Source: Dehalococcoidia bacterium
GTDB lineage: Bacteria > Chloroflexota > Dehalococcoidia > Dehalococcoidales > UBA1222
DNA length: 42,969 nucleotides
Assembly (NCBI GenBank): GCA_009783135.1
Contig: WRHS01000002.1
Location: 1 to 42,969 of the forward strand
Direction of reading: 5' to 3'
Each line of letters starts with the position of its first letter. The stretch's first letter is position 1. The notes beneath the pieces were generated by a model that worked only from the letters and a program-made list of their open reading frames with translations, had not been told where the DNA came from and searched no databases. Shown here piece by piece: positions 23,425-31,204 of the stretch. The position numbers were made by a program, and so were the translations under genes.

Positions 23425-24030
23425 GTGAATATTGCTGTGATTGGTGGTACCTTTGATCCAATCCACAACGGACATTTGATGGTAGCTGATGCGGTCGCCA
23501 GCAAATTTGATGCGCACGTGATTTTTGTTCCCGCAGGTCAACCTTGGTTGAAGGCCGAGCGCCGTCTTGCACCGATATCAGATCGTTTGGAAATGGTGAG
23601 GCTGGCAATCTGCGGTGATAAGCGCTACAGCCTCTCAACTGCTGAAACAGAGCGTTTTGGTCCAAGTTATACCATTGATACCATCCGCCAGATGAAAGAG
23701 CAGATTATGCCATGTGATGAGTTATATTTTGTTCTTGGTTGGGATAGTTTGCTTGGTCTGTCACACTGGCATGAACCGGAGGCTCTTATACAAATGTGCC
23801 GCCTAATTGCAGTGCCGCGCATAGGATATGGTATGCCGGACACTATGACCATGGAGAGGTTGGTGGCAGGTCTTTCAAAAAGAGTAGTAATAATGGACAA
23901 ACCGGAAATAGATATTTCATCCTCAGCTATCAGAGAACGCATGCGAACAGGATTGCCGCTGGAAAATCTGCTGCCACAGGAAGTTGGGGATTACATCAAA
24001 GAACGCAGACTTTACCTGTACGAAGATTAA
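23425..24030 (+). CDS. nadD: Nicotinate-nucleotide adenylyltransferase
   Basis: A 201-residue enzyme joining ATP and nicotinate mononucleotide to deamido-NAD in NAD synthesis. The nucleotidyl-transferase motif IGGTFDPIHNGHLMVADAV is at the N-terminus, and ISSSAIRERMRTG (the ISSTxIR motif) near residue 165. The start is GTG 23425, only 4 nt after the obgE stop, with a poor Shine-Dalgarno, so it probably relies on coupling to obgE. A frame back to 23362 overlaps obgE and is not needed. Confidence 0.94.
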   Translation: MNIAVIGGTFDPIHNGHLMVADAVASKFDAHVIFVPAGQPWLKAERRLAPISDRLEMVRLAICGDKRYSLSTAETERFGPSYTIDTIRQMKEQIMPCDELYFVLGWDSLLGLSHWHEPEALIQMCRLIAVPRIGYGMPDTMTMERLVAGLSKRVVIMDKPEIDISSSAIRERMRTGLPLENLLPQEVGDYIKERRLYLYED

Positions 24031-24085
24031 AGTGCTGTGTCTTACCAAAAGCATTATTAATCAGGCTGTTTAATCAGTGGACAAG

Positions 24086-26029
24086 TTAGATATCAAGGTT
24101 CTTCACTGATGTGGCATGCGCTTGGATAAAGTTTTTGCGTGGCAGCACCTCATCGCCCATAAGCATACTGAATATGCTATCAGCTTTGGCGGCATCTTCC
24201 ACCGTTACCTGTAAAAGTGTGCGTGACAACGGGTTCATGGTTGTTTCCCACAGTTGTTCGGCACTCATTTCGCCCAAGCCCTTATAGCGCTGGACATCAG
24301 TCTTTCTGTTGCCCTTTTTCATGCTGACCAGCATATCGTCTTTTTCCTGATCGGAATAGAGCCAGTGCTCCTCCTTGCCCGCATGAATGCGGTAGAGCGG
24401 TGGCTGGGCAATAAATAGATGTCCTTGGTTAATGATTTCGGCCATATGGCGGAAGAAAAATGTCAAAAGCAGAGTACGAATATGTGCCCCATCCACGTCT
24501 GCATCGGTCATCAGAACTACACGGTGGTACCGTAGCTTGCCCAAATCAAGCTCTGCATCAATACTGGTACCAAGCGCGGTGATAAGGGCGCGTATTTCTT
24601 CGTGAGCCAGCATTTTGTCAGGAGATGCTTTTTCCACGTTGAGAATTTTGCCGCGAAGTGGCAATATGGCCTGGAAGCGACGGTTGCGTCCCTGCTTGGC
24701 TGAGCCGCCGGCGGAGTCGCCCTCTACCAGATACAGTTCGCAAAGGGTAGGATCTTTCTCCGAACAGTCAGCAAGCTTACCGGGCAGTGTGCCGGTATCA
24801 AGAGAGCCTTTTCGAATAACCAGATCACGTGCTTTACGTGCGGCTTCACGCGCCTTGGATGCGGTTATGCATTTGTCGAGTATTTTCTTGGCATCATCGG
24901 GATGTTCTTCCAGATAAAGTGCCAGCTCGTCTCCGACAACACTTTCGACGATGCTTTTGATTTCAATATTCCCCAGTTTGCCTTTGGTCTGCCCCTCAAA
25001 TTGCGGGTCCTGCAATTTGACGCTGATGACGGCTGTCAGCCCCTCTCTGGCATCATCACCGACGAGATTGGGGTCATCATCTTTTAGTATCTTGGCTTTG
25101 TGGGCATAGTCATTCAGCACGCGGGTAAGTGCGGAACGGAAGCCTGTCATATGGGTACCGCCGTCCATGGTGTTTACGCAGTTGGCAAAGCTGATGGAAT
25201 TATCGGTATAGTTGCTGCAGTATTGTATGGCAACCTCTACAGCGACTGAGCCGACTTGTTTGTTCATGTAGATGGGATTGGAATGTATTACTGCCTTGTT
25301 GCGATTAAGACGACGCACGAAGCCGGAGATGCCGCCCTCAAAATAAAAAGTTTGCTCTTTATCGTGGCGCTGGTCTACCAATGAAATTTCCAATCCGCGG
25401 TTCAGATAGGCCATTTCGCGTATACGGTCTGATAGGGTATCAAAATCATATTCTGAATCAGAGAAAATTTCCTTGTCGGCCAAGAAGCTTGAGATGGTTC
25501 CGGTGTTTTCGGAATCACCCACAACAGCGACAGGGCCGGTAGGAACACCGCGTTTGTACTCCTGTTTGTATAAGTTGCCATCGCGTTTGACGCTGACAGT
25601 CATCCATTCGGAGAGGGCGTTTACTACGGATGCACCTACGCCATGCAAACCGCCGGAAACCTGATATGCCTTACCACCGAACTTTCCGCCGGCGTGCAGT
25701 ACGGTCATCACGGTTTGTAATGCAGAAACCTTAGTAGTCGGATGGATATCAACGGGGATACCGCGACCATTATCCTCGATAGTCACAACGCCGTCCGGAG
25801 ATATGACGATGGATATATGCGTGCAGATGCCGGACATAGCTTCATCAACTGAGTTGTAAGCGATTTCATATACCAAGTGGTGAAGACCACGCTGATCAGT
25901 TGAGCCGATATACATACCAGGGCGTTTGCGAACTGCTTCCAACCCTTCCATTACCTGAATGTCAGATGCGGAATATTCGGCAACTTCCTTGGGGTTGTTA
26001 AGTATTTCGTTGGCTTCTTCTTGTGTCAT
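24086..26029 (-). CDS. gyrB: DNA gyrase subunit B
   Basis: A 647-residue ATPase subunit of gyrase. The GHKL domain has VRKRPGMYIGSTDQRGLHHL, YNSVDEAM (the Mg-binding Asn), EDNGRGIPVDIHPTTKVSA and GGKFGGKAYQVSGGLHGVGASVVNALS. The Toprim domain has CELYLVEGDSAGGSAKQGR and the DxD of MTDADVDGAHIRTLLL. The C-terminus ends RYKGLGEMSAEQLWETTM and VKNLDI, typical of GyrB without the large proteobacterial insertion. It is on minus in an otherwise plus-strand block, and its plus strand is weakly G-rich, unlike minus genes further left. It has its own extended -10 promoter at 26142. Confidence 0.97.
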   Translation of the reverse strand: MTQEEANEILNNPKEVAEYSASDIQVMEGLEAVRKRPGMYIGSTDQRGLHHLVYEIAYNSVDEAMSGICTHISIVISPDGVVTIEDNGRGIPVDIHPTTKVSALQTVMTVLHAGGKFGGKAYQVSGGLHGVGASVVNALSEWMTVSVKRDGNLYKQEYKRGVPTGPVAVVGDSENTGTISSFLADKEIFSDSEYDFDTLSDRIREMAYLNRGLEISLVDQRHDKEQTFYFEGGISGFVRRLNRNKAVIHSNPIYMNKQVGSVAVEVAIQYCSNYTDNSISFANCVNTMDGGTHMTGFRSALTRVLNDYAHKAKILKDDDPNLVGDDAREGLTAVISVKLQDPQFEGQTKGKLGNIEIKSIVESVVGDELALYLEEHPDDAKKILDKCITASKAREAARKARDLVIRKGSLDTGTLPGKLADCSEKDPTLCELYLVEGDSAGGSAKQGRNRRFQAILPLRGKILNVEKASPDKMLAHEEIRALITALGTSIDAELDLGKLRYHRVVLMTDADVDGAHIRTLLLTFFFRHMAEIINQGHLFIAQPPLYRIHAGKEEHWLYSDQEKDDMLVSMKKGNRKTDVQRYKGLGEMSAEQLWETTMNPLSRTLLQVTVEDAAKADSIFSMLMGDEVLPRKNFIQAHATSVKNLDI

Positions 26030-26141
26030 TGTCTATTCACCTTCACTGCTACGAATTGTAATAGATAATTATTTTGCTTAACGAAAGGCGTCCGGCCCAA
26101 GTCGGGCGGGGCGCGATTTTCATATCCGAACTATTTGCGTC

Positions 26142-26150
26142 ATTATAACA
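26142..26150 (-). promoter_or_regulatory. Extended -10 promoter for gyrB (TGTTATAAT)
   Basis: The minus strand reads TGTTATAAT, a perfect TATAAT (26147-26142) with the upstream TG of an extended -10; the -35 is weak. The predicted start near 26135 gives a leader of about 105 nt containing a small GC-rich hairpin (GCCC/GGGC around 26090-26105). Many gyrB promoters respond to supercoiling through their -10; nothing specific shows this here. Confidence 0.6.
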
Positions 26151-26321
26151 TATAGTGAAAGTGGCGGAAAACGTCAAAGAAACTGCCAAGCAGAAAAAAG
26201 CTGAGGCTAGTATTGCATCTACGCAGCCAAAGGAGGTATGCGGTTTTGTGCTTCAGCTGGCTGCTTGAAATGGCATATAATACTACTCTGAATATGCAAA
26301 AGAGGGGCAGGTTGTGCTTTT

Positions 26322-27677
26322 ATGTGCTGCAATGGCTTACATATGGATAAGTATCAGGATGCTTTAAATTATCTCTACAGTTTCGTAGATTATGAGACTT
26401 CGCGACAGGTGCGTTCGTCGGAAAACTACGACTTGCGGCGTATGGAAGAACTTCTTGCGTGCTTTGGGAACCCGCATCTTGCTGCTCCCTGCGTACATGT
26501 TGCCGGAACTAAAGGCAAGGGCAGTACCGCGGCAATGATAGCCTCAGTGCTTACCGCCTCAGGCTACCATACAGGATTGTACACATCCCCGCACCTCATT
26601 GATATAAGAGAGCGCATCCGTGTGGATGGTAGGCTTATTTCGCAGGCGGCACTTGTTAGTTGTGTTGAGCGGCTTAGGCCTGAGGTGGAGTTAATCAATA
26701 CCCGTGCAACATACGGGTGCCTGACTACTTTTGAGGTGCTTACGGCGCTGGGCTTTTTGTATTTTTCTCAGCAAAAGGTGAACTTTCAAGTAGTGGAGGT
26801 TGGCTTAGGGGGACGGTTGGATGCAACCAATGTAGTTTGGCCGGAGGTGTGTGCTATCACTACGCTTGGGCTGGATCACACGGAGGTGCTTGGTGATACG
26901 CTGGCTAAAATTGCCGTGGAGAAGGCTGGCATCATTAAAAGGGGTGTGCCGCTTGTGAGCGCAAGGCAGGAGACAGAAGCTGCGGTAGTTATTGAGAGGT
27001 TTTGTAAGCGTCACAAAGCGGTGCTTGTACGTGCCGGAGTGGATATTGTTTGTGTTGTTCTGCGTGAGTGCAAAAGTGCACAGTTTCTTGAGATAAAAGG
27101 ACGGCTAGGTAACTACTCGGTGGAATTGCCGCTTTATGGACGATTTCAGCGCGAAAATGTTACTGTTGCTGTAGGGGTGTTGGAAATTTTAGCTGAACGC
27201 GGCTTTCACATTACAGAACATAGCATTGCAGAAGGGCTACGAAAAGTGCGTTGGCCAGGGCGCTTCCAGTTGCTTTGCCGCCGTCCGCTGATTGTGGCGG
27301 ATGGAGCTCATAACCTGCAGTCAGCACATGAACTAAAAGCCGCAGTGGTAGATTTTTTGCGAGACAGGCCGTGTGACAAGAGGGTGTTGGTCATAGGAAT
27401 GTCTTCAGATAAAGACTATGTTGCTGTTGCGCAAGAGTTGGCGGATCTTTTCGACGTGGTCATTGCTACGCAATCACGACATTTGCGTGCTCTGGCAACA
27501 GACAAGCTGGCAGGAATTTTCGCAAATACCAACGCGACCGTTATGACAGCGCCGAGCGTGCCCGCTGCCTTGGATGAGGCTGTAAAAATTGGAGGCAAAA
27601 ACGCCCTCATTTGCGCTACAGGGTCGCTGTTTATTGTAGGCGAAGCATTGAAGTGGGCGCGTAAGCCAAACTATTGA
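26322..27677 (+). CDS. folC: Folylpolyglutamate/dihydrofolate synthase
   Basis: A 451-residue Mur-ligase-type enzyme adding glutamate to folates. The P-loop GTKGKGSTAAMIASVL lies near residues 62-77, followed by YTSPHLIDIRERIRVDG. The Mg and ATP segment is EVGLGGRLDATNV, with TTLGLDHTEVLGDT behind it. The second domain holds VADGAHNLQSA. ATG 26322 has AGGGGCAGG about 10-14 nt upstream. The alternative ATG 26343 (MDKYQDALNYLYSF) matches homologue starts better but lacks a ribosome site. A TATAAT at 26276-26281 may be its -10. Confidence 0.93.
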   Translation: MCCNGLHMDKYQDALNYLYSFVDYETSRQVRSSENYDLRRMEELLACFGNPHLAAPCVHVAGTKGKGSTAAMIASVLTASGYHTGLYTSPHLIDIRERIRVDGRLISQAALVSCVERLRPEVELINTRATYGCLTTFEVLTALGFLYFSQQKVNFQVVEVGLGGRLDATNVVWPEVCAITTLGLDHTEVLGDTLAKIAVEKAGIIKRGVPLVSARQETEAAVVIERFCKRHKAVLVRAGVDIVCVVLRECKSAQFLEIKGRLGNYSVELPLYGRFQRENVTVAVGVLEILAERGFHITEHSIAEGLRKVRWPGRFQLLCRRPLIVADGAHNLQSAHELKAAVVDFLRDRPCDKRVLVIGMSSDKDYVAVAQELADLFDVVIATQSRHLRALATDKLAGIFANTNATVMTAPSVPAALDEAVKIGGKNALICATGSLFIVGEALKWARKPNY

Positions 27678-27686
27678 CGTTTGGCG

Positions 27687-27956
27687 TTAAGGCGTGGCTT
27701 CAGCGACATCAAAGTTGGTGCGGGCTTCAACCGGCAACATGTTCCCCAGAACTTTTTCTAAGGCCATGGTATGAGCGCAAAGCCCACGATCATGAAAGAA
27801 ATGGCAGGTACAAGACCACTGGTGATCGGAGTAGCAGACGGTGTGGTCATCGTTTGCACCATGAAAAATGACAGAAAACTCGCTAAAGGTGATGCGCTCG
27901 GGTTCTTGGGCATATCGATGAGCTTTTTCAATTTTGCCAATTAGACTGGACTGCAT
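27687..27956 (-). CDS. Small SWIM-type zinc-finger protein
   Basis: An 89-residue protein. The C-terminal half has HQWSCTCHFFHDRGLCAHTMALEKVL, which is the SWIM finger CxCxnCxH (Cys, Cys, then Cys and His 8 residues later). The N-terminal half is a short region with FSEFSVIFHGANDDHTVCYS that looks like the strands usual before SWIM fingers. SWIM fingers bind DNA or proteins; a free-standing copy this small has no known role to me. ATG 27956 has GAGGAGG 6 nt upstream. Upstream on the same strand lie a terminator-like hairpin, a 10-codon ORF and a promoter. It converges on folC with a 9-bp gap. Confidence 0.8.
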   Translation of the reverse strand: MQSSLIGKIEKAHRYAQEPERITFSEFSVIFHGANDDHTVCYSDHQWSCTCHFFHDRGLCAHTMALEKVLGNMLPVEARTNFDVAEATP

Positions 27957-27970
27957 GGTGCACCTCCTCT

Positions 27971-28008
27971 TAAAATAAAAGCATCGTGCTCGTACGAGCC
28001 GATGCTTT
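27971..28008 (-). terminator. Terminator/attenuator hairpin in the SWIM gene leader
   Basis: On the minus strand AAAGCATCG pairs with CGATGCTTT, and inside it GCTCGT pairs with ACGAGC, with one bulged A on the 3' side: 15 base pairs in all. The 3' arm runs into TTTTATTTTA, so this is a complete intrinsic terminator. It ends about 15 nt before the SWIM start codon and just before its Shine-Dalgarno, which is where an attenuator would sit. Confidence 0.8.
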
Positions 28009-28039
28009 AGCTTCTTGCTGCAGAAATAAGTACTTTCAT
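28007..28039 (-). CDS. Putative 10-codon leader peptide ORF
   Basis: ATG 28039 starts a frame encoding MKVLISAARS and stopping at TAA 28009-28007. AAGGAG lies 11 nt upstream (28056-28051). The last A of the stop codon and the next bases form the 5' arm of the terminator hairpin, so a ribosome at the stop would cover that arm. This is the geometry of translation-controlled attenuation. The peptide is not enriched for one amino acid, so the signal it would sense is unknown. It could also be chance. Confidence 0.5.
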   Translation of the reverse strand: MKVLISAARS

Positions 28040-28070
28040 AGCGGTGATTTCTCCTTGGAATGACACAATC

Positions 28071-28099
28071 ATTTTACTCCTGCCTGCAGTGAATGTCTA
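28071..28099 (-). promoter_or_regulatory. Promoter for leader ORF and SWIM gene (TAGACA-N17-TAAAAT)
   Basis: Minus-strand TAGACA (28099-28094), a 17-nt spacer and TAAAAT (28076-28071); each hexamer matches consensus at 5 of 6. The predicted start near 28064 would give a terminated RNA of about 90-95 nt. Confidence 0.6.
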
Positions 28100-28186
28100 T
28101 AGGTAGTCAGGCATGGAGGCTGATGGTTGCAAAAAATTTACCACGGCTGTCGCATTTTTGTGCCAGGTTATTGCAAATATTATTAA

Positions 28187-28203
28187 TTGCAAAACGCTTG
28201 CAA
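28187..28203. promoter_or_regulatory. Nur-box-like operator at the Fur-family gene (TTGCAA-N5-TTGCAA)
   Basis: TTGCAA at 28187-28192, AACGC, and TTGCAA at 28198-28203 exactly match the TTGCAA-N5-TTGCAA pattern described for the nickel regulator Nur of Streptomyces. The second half-site is also the -35 hexamer of the downstream promoter, so binding would block transcription (autorepression). A further TTGCAA at 28171-28176 extends the array. Confidence 0.7.
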
Positions 28204-28226
28204 TAAGTGGCTGGCTCTGATAAAAT
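28198..28226 (+). promoter_or_regulatory. Promoter for the Fur-family regulator (TTGCAA-N17-TAAAAT)
   Basis: TTGCAA at 28198-28203, a 17-nt spacer and TAAAAT at 28221-28226. The predicted start near 28233 is about 4 nt before ATG 28237, which implies an almost leaderless mRNA and excludes GTG 28207 as start from this promoter. Confidence 0.6.
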
Positions 28227-28236
28227 TGTCCCCAAT

Positions 28237-28656
28237 ATGGTTCAGAACAAGGATATTGTGGCGCATCTCTCACAGAGGGGCTATCGTATAACCCCTCAGC
28301 GGCTTATGATTTTGAATGCCATTAATGGTGCTCGCGGGCATATAAGCGCTGAGGAAATTTACGAGAGCATATGCCAAAATTATCCTGGTCTAAATATCTC
28401 TACAGTTTATCGTACGCTGGAGTTATTGAAAGAGATAGGGCTGGTTACCGAAACCGATATGGGTGATGGGAGAGTACGTTTCCATAGTGCAGGGCATGAG
28501 CACCATCATCACTTGGTTTGTTCCGTTTGTGGCCGCGTCATTGATCTTGACGAAGAGATGCTGACCCCATTGACTACTACGCTGAAAGAGAAGTATGGTT
28601 TCTGCGCCGATTTGCAGCATATGGCTATTTTCGGACGCTGCAAAAGCTGCGGTTAA
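28237..28656 (+). CDS. Fur-family metalloregulator, probably Nur-like (Ni/Co)
   Basis: A 139-residue Fur-fold repressor. The winged helix has QRGYRITPQRLMILNAING and the recognition helix NISTVYRTLELLKEIGLV. The dimer domain has the metal-site run HEHHHHLVCSVCGRVIDL and a C-terminal CKSCG, giving two CxxC for structural zinc. Sequence alone does not fix the metal. Three points favour nickel or cobalt: the exact Nur-type box in its own promoter, the cbiMNQO transporter genes starting 64 bp downstream, and a second, Zur-like Fur protein further right that serves zinc. ATG 28237 fits the promoter; a GTG at 28207 is in frame. No clear Shine-Dalgarno is visible. Confidence 0.85.
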   Translation: MVQNKDIVAHLSQRGYRITPQRLMILNAINGARGHISAEEIYESICQNYPGLNISTVYRTLELLKEIGLVTETDMGDGRVRFHSAGHEHHHHLVCSVCGRVIDLDEEMLTPLTTTLKEKYGFCADLQHMAIFGRCKSCG

Positions 28657-28672
28657 TTTTTTTGCCTTATAG

Positions 28673-28689
28673 ATGCAACGCGTTGCAAT
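28673..28689. promoter_or_regulatory. Candidate Nur-like operator before cbiM
   Basis: ATGCAACGCGTTGCAAT contains a 14-bp perfect palindrome TGCAACGCGTTGCA (28674-28687), resembling the TTGCAA-N5-TTGCAA box upstream of the Fur-family gene but with N4. It lies 32 bp before the cbiM start, where a repressor would act. Confidence 0.5.
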
Positions 28690-28720
28690 TGCGAATAATG
28701 GCAAATTGGAGAGGTGAATT

Positions 28721-29362
28721 GTGCATATCCCTGATGGTTATTTGAATGTTGGTACTATGGTCGGCACGGCTGCGGTTTCAGTTGGCGGTGTGGCCAATGC
28801 TGTAAGGGTTGTTAGTAAAAAGTTAGGAGAGAAACAGGTGCCGTTGATGGGTATGCTGGCGGCTTTTGTTTTTGCGGCGCAGATGCTGAATTTCCCGGTC
28901 ACGGCTGGCACATCGGGGCATTTTATGGGGGCGGCTCTATGCGCAATCCTGCTGGGACCGTGGGCGATGGTAATTATTTTTGCATTGGTGCTTATGGCAC
29001 AGTGCTTTATTTTTCAGGATGGTGGCGTGCTATCGCTTGGGGCTAATATCTTTAACATGGGTATTGTTGGAGGGCTTGGGGGATATGCGTTTTACCGTTT
29101 GGGGTTAAAGCTATTTGGCGGGCGATTGCATTCCAAAGTCGTGCCAAGTTTTCTTGCCGCATGGTTTTCGGTGATGTTGGCCTCAGCGGCTTGTGCCTTG
29201 GAAATTGCCATCCCGAACGTCACCCCGCCGCTAAGCGTGGTGTTGCCGGCTATGGTTGGTGTGCATGCCATCATTGGGTTGGTGGAAGGCGCTATCACTG
29301 TGGCGGCGCTGGAACTGATTCGTAGCACACGCGCAGATTTGTTGGAGTTGCAGAAGGCTTAG
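28721..29362 (+). CDS. cbiM: ECF transporter S component CbiM/NikM (Co or Ni)
   Basis: A 213-residue membrane protein with about seven hydrophobic segments. The mature N-terminus MHIPDGYL provides the metal-binding Met1-His2 of CbiM/NikM, and TAGTSGHFMGAALCAILLGPW carries further conserved metal-site residues. It binds the divalent cation and passes it through CbiQ with ATP hydrolysis by CbiO. Cobalt and nickel versions cannot be told apart with certainty by eye. The start is GTG 28721 with GGAGAGG 7 nt upstream. It is first in a tight four-gene operon with a candidate operator just before it. Confidence 0.93.
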   Translation: MHIPDGYLNVGTMVGTAAVSVGGVANAVRVVSKKLGEKQVPLMGMLAAFVFAAQMLNFPVTAGTSGHFMGAALCAILLGPWAMVIIFALVLMAQCFIFQDGGVLSLGANIFNMGIVGGLGGYAFYRLGLKLFGGRLHSKVVPSFLAAWFSVMLASAACALEIAIPNVTPPLSVVLPAMVGVHAIIGLVEGAITVAALELIRSTRADLLELQKA

Positions 29363-29364
29363 GA

Positions 29365-29679
29365 ATGTATATGAAAAATAAGAAGTGGTGGCTGTTTGCT
29401 TTTGGTTTCTGTCTTCTTTTGGCGACGCTGTCTCCGCTGGCTTCTTCTTCTCCTGATGGTTTGGAGTATGTGGCTGAGGAAAAAGGTTTTGTGGATATGG
29501 AGAGATCCTCTCCGTTATCCGTCATTGCCGATTACGTTTTTCCCGGCATTGAGAATGAAGCCTTAGCTACCATATTGGCCGGCTGGGTTGGTACCACGCT
29601 TATGTTTATACTGGCATATGGCGTGACATGGCTTGTTTTACGGGCACGCGGTGCAAAATCGCTTCTCAAAACAGACTAG
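29365..29679 (+). CDS. cbiN: PDGLE-domain accessory subunit (CbiN/NikN type)
   Basis: A 104-residue protein with an N-terminal membrane segment (about residues 8-25), the diagnostic ASSSPDGLEYVAEEKGF and a C-terminal membrane segment (about 70-92). This two-helix PDGLE layout is the CbiN/NikN component that helps CbiM load metal. It starts 3 nt after the cbiM stop. ATG 29365 is chosen, with GAAGG 8 nt upstream; ATG 29371 is also possible. Confidence 0.9.
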   Translation: MYMKNKKWWLFAFGFCLLLATLSPLASSSPDGLEYVAEEKGFVDMERSSPLSVIADYVFPGIENEALATILAGWVGTTLMFILAYGVTWLVLRARGAKSLLKTD

Positions 29680-29697
29680 TGTTTCACATAAAACCAT

Positions 29698-30489
29698 ATG
29701 AAATACCATTTTCTTGACCAGTATCGCGATGCTGAAAGCTTTATTCATAGGCTGGATCCGCGTTCAAAGTTTTTAGCCATGCTGGCTTTGGTGAGCGTTA
29801 TTGTGCTTACCCCACACGATGGTTGGTTGGCATACGGGTTGTTCTTGGTCTTTAATTTGACATTGCTGTTTCTTTCGCGCGTGCCCTTTTTCTATATGCT
29901 TAAACGTTCGCTTGCGGTGCTTCCGTTTGTGTTTATGGTCGCTGTATTGCTGCCGTTTTGTAGCGCGGGAACGGAGGTGTGTGGTGCCAATATTGGTGGC
30001 TGGCATATTGGCATAACACGTGAGGGTCTTATTTTGACAGCTGGCATATTTTGCAAAGTGTGGCTTGCGGTGCTTCCGGTTATTTTGGTTACAGCTACCA
30101 CGAACGTAAATGATCTGCTCAAAGGGTTGGAGAAACTTAAAATGCCCGCCATCATGGTGATGTTGATGAGTTTTATGTACCGCTACTTGTTTGTTATAAG
30201 CGATGAGGCGGAACGGTTGTCTCTAGCGCGCAATAGCCGTAGTTTTGGTGGTGGCGTGCGACTTCATGTGCGCACGCTGGGTTATATGGCAGGGGCGTTG
30301 TTCTTGCGTAGCTATGAGCGCGGTGAGCAAATTTATGGTGCTATGCTCTCACGCGGTTTTGATGGGCACGGTCGCTCGTTGAACCAGCTTAGTATGCGAC
30401 TGGCAGATGTGTTTTACTTGGCAACTATTATGGTCGTGGCGCTTATGATTGCATTATCGCCTCTACTACTAAGGAATCTAAATGCCTGA
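29698..30489 (+). CDS. cbiQ: ECF transporter T component CbiQ
   Basis: A 263-residue membrane protein with the usual EcfT start (RLDPRSKFLAMLALV), about five membrane segments and the cytoplasmic coupling region with NSRSFGG and the later GAMLSRGFDG, corresponding to the two conserved ARG-type motifs that grip the ATPase. It couples ATP hydrolysis by CbiO to movement of CbiM. It overlaps cbiO by 8 nt. Confidence 0.93.
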   Translation: MKYHFLDQYRDAESFIHRLDPRSKFLAMLALVSVIVLTPHDGWLAYGLFLVFNLTLLFLSRVPFFYMLKRSLAVLPFVFMVAVLLPFCSAGTEVCGANIGGWHIGITREGLILTAGIFCKVWLAVLPVILVTATTNVNDLLKGLEKLKMPAIMVMLMSFMYRYLFVISDEAERLSLARNSRSFGGGVRLHVRTLGYMAGALFLRSYERGEQIYGAMLSRGFDGHGRSLNQLSMRLADVFYLATIMVVALMIALSPLLLRNLNA

Positions 30490-31201
30490 AGTCATTGCTG
30501 TTGAAAATCTGTGTTATACGTATCCCGATGGTCAACCTGCCCTATGCGGCGTGAGCCTGAGCATACAGGAAGGCGAGACAGTGGCTCTCATAGGACCAAA
30601 CGGGGCAGGCAAATCTACGTTATTATTTCACCTTAACGGTTTGTTGCACTCGCATGAAGGAGCGGTGAGGGTACTTGGACAGATAGTGCATGACAAAAAC
30701 CTAAAAACCGTACGCCGACAGGTAGGCATGGTGTTTCAAAATCCGGACAATCAGCTATTTTCCCCTACTGTTTTTGATGATGTGGCCTTTGGGCCTCTTA
30801 ATCTTGGCATGAAAGAGGCGGAGGTGTGCAGTGCTGTGCAACAGTCACTGGAAGCCGTAGGTATGACAGGCTATGAAAAACGGTCGCCGCACCATATGAG
30901 TTTGGGCGAAAAAAGACGCATTGCAATTGCTACGGTGTTGGCAATGTCTCCTGCCGTGCTGGTATTGGATGAGCCCAGTGCAAATCTTGACCCCGGAGGC
31001 AAATGGCATCTGATTGAGTTGCTGCGTAGCTTACCGCAGACCAAACTCATAGTGTCACATGATTTGGAAATGGTACAGGAGTTGTGTTCGCGCGCTATTG
31101 TTATGGATGGTGGACGGGTGGTAGCTGATGGTTCCCAACAGGATATCTTGAAAGACAGGATTTTGCTGATGGCGCATCGTTTGGCGGCACCAAACCTATG
31201 A
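30482..31201 (+). CDS. cbiO: ECF transporter ATPase CbiO
   Basis: A 239-residue ABC ATPase with Walker A GPNGAGKST, the Q-loop FQNPDNQLFSPTVFDDVAFGP characteristic of ECF A components, the signature as MSLGEKRRIAIATVL (LSGGE variant), Walker B VLVLDEPSANLDP and the switch histidine in IVSHDLEM. A single ATPase would act as a homodimer. It ends 3 bp before the 3' end of convergent gmk, with no visible terminator between. Confidence 0.94.
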   Translation: MPEVIAVENLCYTYPDGQPALCGVSLSIQEGETVALIGPNGAGKSTLLFHLNGLLHSHEGAVRVLGQIVHDKNLKTVRRQVGMVFQNPDNQLFSPTVFDDVAFGPLNLGMKEAEVCSAVQQSLEAVGMTGYEKRSPHHMSLGEKRRIAIATVLAMSPAVLVLDEPSANLDPGGKWHLIELLRSLPQTKLIVSHDLEMVQELCSRAIVMDGGRVVADGSQQDILKDRILLMAHRLAAPNL

Positions 31202-31204
31202 AAG

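Noticed and set aside
27674..27871. 65-codon plus-strand frame after folC
   Set aside because: It is antisense to the SWIM gene, whose CxCxnCxH finger and ribosome site are clear.
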